Below, in pieces: positions 35,061-39,751 of a stretch of DNA of 39,751 bases (the stretch's first letter is position 1; each line of letters opens with the position of its first letter). The notes under the pieces were generated by a model. That model made no database searches. It was not told the DNA's origin and saw nothing but the letters and a program-made list of their open reading frames with translations. This DNA comes from an uncultured Bacteroidota bacterium. Its GTDB lineage: Bacteria > Bacteroidota > Bacteroidia > Chitinophagales > Chitinophagaceae. Position numbers and translations under genes: made by a program. Location: assembly GCA_903821465.1 (NCBI GenBank), contig CAIJLK010000102.1, positions 1 to 39,751 of the forward strand. The letters run 5' to 3'.

Positions 35061-35816
35061 ATGGCATCTGTTAAAGATTTCTCTGTTGAAGAAAAACTGT
35101 TAAACCTAGTTAGGTTACAAAAGATTGACAGCAAACTTGATGAGATTCAAGTGTTGAGAGGCGAATTGCCAATGGAAGTAAGCGACCTCGAAGATGAGAT
35201 CCAAGGTTTGCATAGTCGTCAAACACGTATTGAAGAAGAAATCAACGGTATTTCAGAATTCATTGAGGGAAAGAAAAACACCATCAAAGAAAGTGAAGCC
35301 TTGATTGCTAAATACGAAAAGCAAAGCGAGAACGTAAAGAACAACCGTGAATTCGAAGCGATCAATAAAGAGATCGAAATGCAACAGCTTGAAATCAAGC
35401 TAGCTGAAAAGCATATCCGCGATGCAAACGAAGAATTGACCGAAAAGATCAAGAACTTGGATGTTGCAAAAAAGCAAGTAGCAGTTAAAGAAGGTGTATT
35501 GAATCACAAGAAAAGTGAACTCGAAAAGATCATCGCTGAAACTGAAAAAGAAGAAACTCAATTCAGAAAACAAAGTGCAGATGCACGTGGTCATATCGAC
35601 GAACGTTTATTGTATAGCTACGATCGGATCCGTAACAGTTATCGCAACGGCTTGTCTGTTGTGCCTGTTGAAAGAGATGCTTGTGGCGGTTGCTTTAACT
35701 CGATTCCACCTCAACGTCAGAGCGAAATTCGCTTACACAAGAAAATTATCGTTTGTGAGAACTGCGGTAGAATTCTAGTAGACGCTGACCTGAACGATAC
35801 CATTGAAATAAAGTAA
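35061..35816 (+). CDS. Coiled-coil protein with C-terminal C4-type zinc ribbon
   Basis: Long heptad-rich coiled coil followed by ACGGCFNSIPPQRQSEIRLHKKIIVCENCGRIL (CxxC...CxxC). Confidence 0.9.
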   Translation: MASVKDFSVEEKLLNLVRLQKIDSKLDEIQVLRGELPMEVSDLEDEIQGLHSRQTRIEEEINGISEFIEGKKNTIKESEALIAKYEKQSENVKNNREFEAINKEIEMQQLEIKLAEKHIRDANEELTEKIKNLDVAKKQVAVKEGVLNHKKSELEKIIAETEKEETQFRKQSADARGHIDERLLYSYDRIRNSYRNGLSVVPVERDACGGCFNSIPPQRQSEIRLHKKIIVCENCGRILVDADLNDTIEIK

Positions 35817-35841
35817 GTGTAAATCATTCATAGAAATTTAT

Positions 35842-35870
35842 AAAGGGTCTGCATTTAGCGGCCCTTTATT
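35842..35870 (+). terminator. Rho-independent terminator after the zinc-ribbon gene
   Basis: AAAGGGTC TGCATTTAGC GGCCCTTT ATTATTT: 8-bp stem (one G-U) and T-rich tail. Confidence 0.6.
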
Positions 35871-35882
35871 ATTTAAGTTATA

Positions 35883-37370
35883 ATGAAACCGATCATACTA
35901 GTATTTGCATCACTATTATTTTCCTTTTTCGCATCTGCTGAAAAAGTGTTTGACTATAATAGTACCTGCCAGCAAGCCTATCAGGAAATCACCAAACTGA
36001 AAATGGCAACTGGAATCGCATTGATTGCCAAAGCAAAAAGCCAGAACCCTGATAACTTAATTCCATTGATGCTGGAAGACTACGTTGATTTCTTTCAACT
36101 TTTTTTCAATGAAGACCCACGTGATTTTGAAAAAATGATGCCGCTTTTTAATGAGCGCTTTAGCAAAATATCTGAGGGTCCGCACAATTCACCCTATTAT
36201 AATTTTTGTCTCAGTTCAATCAAAATTCATAAAGCGGCCATTGAAATTAAATTCGGACAAAACTGGAACGCCGGCTGGGATTTTAGAAGGGCCTTTCTAC
36301 TTTTAAAAGAGAACAGAAAAAATTACCCGAATTTTATTTTAGATGAAATGATGACAGGCTCTTTGTATGCCATCATTGGCACTTTGCCATCGGGTTACAA
36401 ATGGTTAGCGAGTCTATTGGGACTAAAAGGTTCGATTGTTGAGGGCGTGGCTTTGTTACGAAAGTTCAGTTATAGTAACGACCCCTGGGCTAAATTATAC
36501 TCGAACGAATCTGCTTTTATTTATCCCTTCATTTTATTCTATATCGAAAACAAAAGAGATGAAGCAGTAGCATTTGCGCAACAAAGAAAATTAGATCTGG
36601 TTAATAATCATTTACTCTGCTATATGGCGGCTAATTTGGCTATCAATAATAAACAGACGGCATTAGCAGGTCAGATCATGCAGAATAGAAATATGTCCCC
36701 TGAATATTTAAAATTGTCGGTCTGGGATTTCGAAATGGGATTTGTAAAACTCTATCATCTTGAATTACCGGAAGCCATCAAATACTTAGAACAATTTCAA
36801 AAAGATTTTAAAGGAAATTTCTATCGAAAAGATGCGAACCTGAAATTAAGTTATGCCTACTATCTTCAAAGCAATATGGATAAGGCAATGGCTACCAGAA
36901 ATGAAATTCTAAAAAAAGGTGCTACAGATACTGATGCAGATAAGAAAGCGTTGAAAGATGCTAAGTCCGGCATTTGGCCAAACGCAGTACTGTTAAGATC
37001 TAGATTGTTGAGTGATGGGGGCTTTCATAAAGAAGCACTGGCCATACTTGCAGGAAAAAATTTAGACAGTTTTACAACTGATGCTGATAAATTGGAATTC
37101 TCTTATCGCGTTGCAAGGATCTATGACGATCTGGGCAGAAAAGACGAAGCCATCAAAGCATATCAAGCAGCCATTCAGTTAGGAGAATATCGCAAAGAAT
37201 ATTATGCGGCAAGGGCGGCTATTCAAATCGGACAGATTTATGAAGAAAGGGGACAAAAAGCTTTAGCCATCACTTATTATCAGAAATGCTTAAATATGGG
37301 TGATCATGAATACAAAGACTCACTCGATCAACGAGCTAAATCAGGCATTGGGCGTTGCAAGGGCGAATAA
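35883..37370 (+). CDS. Tetratricopeptide repeat protein with signal peptide
   Basis: N-terminal signal MKPIILVFASLLFSFFASA; C-terminal TPR motifs (YRVARIYDDLGRKDEAIKAYQAAIQLG, IQIGQIYEERGQKALAITYYQKCLNMG). Confidence 0.85.
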   Translation: MKPIILVFASLLFSFFASAEKVFDYNSTCQQAYQEITKLKMATGIALIAKAKSQNPDNLIPLMLEDYVDFFQLFFNEDPRDFEKMMPLFNERFSKISEGPHNSPYYNFCLSSIKIHKAAIEIKFGQNWNAGWDFRRAFLLLKENRKNYPNFILDEMMTGSLYAIIGTLPSGYKWLASLLGLKGSIVEGVALLRKFSYSNDPWAKLYSNESAFIYPFILFYIENKRDEAVAFAQQRKLDLVNNHLLCYMAANLAINNKQTALAGQIMQNRNMSPEYLKLSVWDFEMGFVKLYHLELPEAIKYLEQFQKDFKGNFYRKDANLKLSYAYYLQSNMDKAMATRNEILKKGATDTDADKKALKDAKSGIWPNAVLLRSRLLSDGGFHKEALAILAGKNLDSFTTDADKLEFSYRVARIYDDLGRKDEAIKAYQAAIQLGEYRKEYYAARAAIQIGQIYEERGQKALAITYYQKCLNMGDHEYKDSLDQRAKSGIGRCKGE

Positions 37371-37471
37371 TATCCTCCTAAAATTATATTAGTAGGATCA
37401 ATTTGTTGAACAGGTAGAGCTTCTATATCTTGCGCAGAAGTTCCAAAAAGAACATTGAATAAAAATCAAAG

Positions 37472-39126
37472 ATGCTTCGCAAATTACAGATACAATATTA
37501 TGCCATCATCGATTCGGTTGAGATCGAATTTGCACCGCAGTTAAATATCATTACTGGTGAAACGGGTGCGGGTAAAAGTATTTTGATGGGGGCATTGAGT
37601 TTAATATTGGGCGAACGTGCCGATAGCACTGTATTGCGCTACGCCGATAAGAAATCGGTGATCGAAGGATATTTTCAGATCAATCACAAACAGCCAGTAT
37701 TAGACTTTCTGGCAGCAAATGACCTCGATACAGATAATGAATTGGTAATCCGCAGAGAGATCGCACCAAATGGAAAGTCCAGGGCCTTTATCAATGATAC
37801 CCCAGCAAGCTTACAACAGCTAAAAGAGTTGGCGAGTTTACTAGTTGATCTGCACCAGCAATTTGATACACTTACCCTGGGTGATGGAGATTTTCAAAGA
37901 ACCGTAATAGATGCTCTGGCAGCTAACCAACAAACCCTGCTTCAATTTCAACAGATCTTTCATCAGTTACAAACTGCTAAGAAAGAATTAGAAGAACTTG
38001 AAAATCGTAAAATAAATTTTCAGAAAGAATTCGATTATCATCAGTTTTTATTTGATGAACTAGCAGAACAATCTTTTAAAGAAAACGAATTAGAAAATAT
38101 AGAATCAGAGCTTCAGGTATTGAGCCATGCCGAAGGAATCAAAGCAGTGCTGCAAAAAGTAAATACCGATCTGGAAACAAGCGACCAGCCCATCCTTCCA
38201 CAATTCAAACAATGGATCAACCAACTAGCCAGCATTGCAGCTTATCATGCAGGTTTACCAGAGCTGATTCAAAGATTAACAAGTGCACAGATAGAATTGC
38301 AGGATATTACAGACGAGTTAGAACAACTCAATAGTAAAGTGCATCTCGATGAAAAAAGAATGGAATGGATCAATGATCGCATGGCTGCTGGATATAAATT
38401 ATTGAAGAAGCATGCAGTAAAAACCACGAATGAATTATTGTCTATACAAAAAGAATTATCCGACAAACTAGAGGCAGTATTACAGATCGACGAAACCATT
38501 GCAGAAAAACAAAAACAGGTTGCTTTATTATTAGTTGATACAAATGCTTTGGCAAAAAATTAGCTACTGCCAGAAAAAAAGAAATAGCTCCACTAGAATC
38601 GAAAGTGAACGAACTATTGCAATTAGTAGGAATGCCCAATGCGCGATTGCAGGTTAGCATTACAGATACGGCCTTGCATTTGTATGGGACCGATCAGATT
38701 GAATTCTTATTCGATGCCAATAAGAGCAACCGTTTCGAGCCTATTCGAAAAGTGGCAAGTGGTGGAGAATTAAGTAGGCTCATGCTCTGTATTAAATCGT
38801 TGGTAGCAGAAAAAATTGATTTGGCCACCCTTATTTTTGATGAGATTGATACGGGCATTTCAGGTGAGGCAGCCAAACAAGTGGGTCGCATCATGAAAGC
38901 CCTTTCAAAAAACAGACAGATCATTTGCATCACACATCAACCGCAGATCGCGGGTAAGGCCGATGCACATTTTTATGTTTACAAAGAAGAACAAACCGGA
39001 ACGATCAAAACCAATTTGCGTTTGTTAAGCAATGAAGAAAGAATCGTAAAGATTGCACAAATGCTGGGGGGAGAAACACCTTCGGTAGCAGCATTAGAAA
39101 ATGCAAAAGAAATGATGCAAGTATAA
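37472..39126 (+). pseudogene. recN: DNA repair protein RecN with an apparent frame disruption at about 38554-38563 (two ORFs: 37472..38563 and 38605..39126)
   Basis: First ORF: LNIITGETGAGKSILMGALSLILGERADS, VDLHQQFDTLTL. Second ORF: LMLCIKSLVAEKIDLATLIFDEIDTGISGEAAKQVGRIMKAL, CITHQPQIAGKADAHFYV. GCA AAA AAT TAG ends frame 1. A -1 shift (or one extra A) gives AKKLATARKKEIAPLESKVNELLQLVGMPNARL, continuous with ORF 2. Confidence 0.85.
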
Positions 39127-39165
39127 ATTGTATTTAATTCTATTACCCACATAAAAATAAATAGT

Positions 39166-39426
39166 ATGCATTGGACTGAGTATTTTGGTTATGTTGGCGC
39201 TTTCTTAAGTGCTGTTACTTTTATGCCACAAGTATGGCAGGCATGGAAAACAAAAAGTGTAGGCGATCTTAGCCTCGGCACAATGTCGATCGTTTTTATC
39301 AGTGTGGTAGTTTGGTTGGTGTATGGATTTTATTTGAACCTAATACCCGTGATCATCGCTAACCTGATCGTTGGACTATTATCGATCGTATTACTTTATT
39401 TCAAATTTACTTTCCCAAAAAAATAG
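39166..39426 (+). CDS. SemiSWEET-type sugar transporter (single PQ-loop/MtN3 unit)
   Basis: 86 aa, three TM segments, EYFGYVGAFLSAVTFMPQVWQAWKTKSVGDLSLGTM (PQ motif). Confidence 0.92.
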   Translation: MHWTEYFGYVGAFLSAVTFMPQVWQAWKTKSVGDLSLGTMSIVFISVVVWLVYGFYLNLIPVIIANLIVGLLSIVLLYFKFTFPKK

Positions 39427-39433
39427 TGAAACA

Positions 39434-39470
39434 AAAAAAGCCATCCTAAATAAATCAGGATGGCTTTTTT
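39434..39470. terminator. Rho-independent terminator between SemiSWEET and DUF2795 genes (convergent)
   Basis: AAAAAAAGCCATCCTAAATAAATCAGGATGGCTTTTTT: perfect 10+ bp stem with A and T runs on both sides. Confidence 0.9.
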
Positions 39471-39504
39471 ATGGGATAATATTTTCAGTCCCTCTTGGAA
39501 AGGT

Positions 39505-39726
39505 TTAGTATTCGTCTTCATTGAACATAAAGTCCTCCTGACTTGGATAATCCGGCCAGATGTCTTCGATGCTCTCGTACACTTCACCTTCATCTTCCAG
39601 TTCCTGTAAATTTTCTACCACTTCAATGGGCGCGCCGCTACGAATAGAGTAATCAATCAATTCGTCTTTGCTTGCTGGCCAAGGGGCTTCTTCCAGGTAA
39701 CTTGCTAATTCTAATGTCCAGAACAT
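39505..39726 (-). CDS. DUF2795 domain-containing small acidic protein
   Basis: 73 aa MFWTLELASYLEEAPWPASKDELIDYSIRSGAPIEVVENLQELEDEGEVYESIEDIWPDYP. Confidence 0.85.
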   Translation of the reverse strand: MFWTLELASYLEEAPWPASKDELIDYSIRSGAPIEVVENLQELEDEGEVYESIEDIWPDYPSQEDFMFNEDEY

Positions 39727-39751
39727 ACCTATAAAATTTTTGCAAATGTAA

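Noticed and set aside
1-39751. Mobile element, prophage or defence island
   Set aside because: No integrase, transposase, phage structural genes or restriction/toxin modules were found in the ORFs. The tRNA-Ser at the window edge has no adjacent integrase within view.

Overview
The window is an AT-rich Bacteroidota chromosome segment, most likely Chitinophagaceae-like. I base this on SprA, PorT/OmpA-type proteins, TAnnTTTG promoter-like boxes and the futalosine menaquinone genes. It is mostly core genome, with no phage, IS or CRISPR element visible. In order it carries: tRNA-Ser(GCT); dnaA with a candidate DnaA-box region upstream; a 5'-nucleotidase split into two ORFs; a DUF3127 gene; a COG2509-type FAD dehydrogenase; a zinc-dependent phospholipase C/S1-P1-like protein; a NatAB-like ABC exporter; an aminotransferase coupled to a flavin-monooxygenase/DsbA fusion; sprA (7.3 kb); ruvA; fabH; a Cys/Met-metabolism PLP enzyme; a serine hydrolase; an N-acyl-D-amino-acid deacylase; a GNAT protein; fabD; folE; two 6-pyruvoyl/carboxy-tetrahydropterin synthase paralogs; mqnB-mqnD; a photolyase; an OmpA/TSP3 porin-like protein; Nif3; a zinc-ribbon coiled-coil protein; a TPR protein; a frame-disrupted recN; a SemiSWEET; and a DUF2795 protein. 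The most unusual signals are: (1) a family of heptad-based purine-rich repeats (GATAAAA and GTGAAGA units, 18-nt shared core AGATAAAAGTGAAGAGTG) directly after the stop codons of three unrelated genes, always in the same orientation, and in one case supplying the gene's C-terminal codons and stop; (2) the flavin monooxygenase-DsbA/YjbH-like fusion; (3) recN interrupted at A_AAA_AAT_TAG, where a -1 shift restores the full protein.
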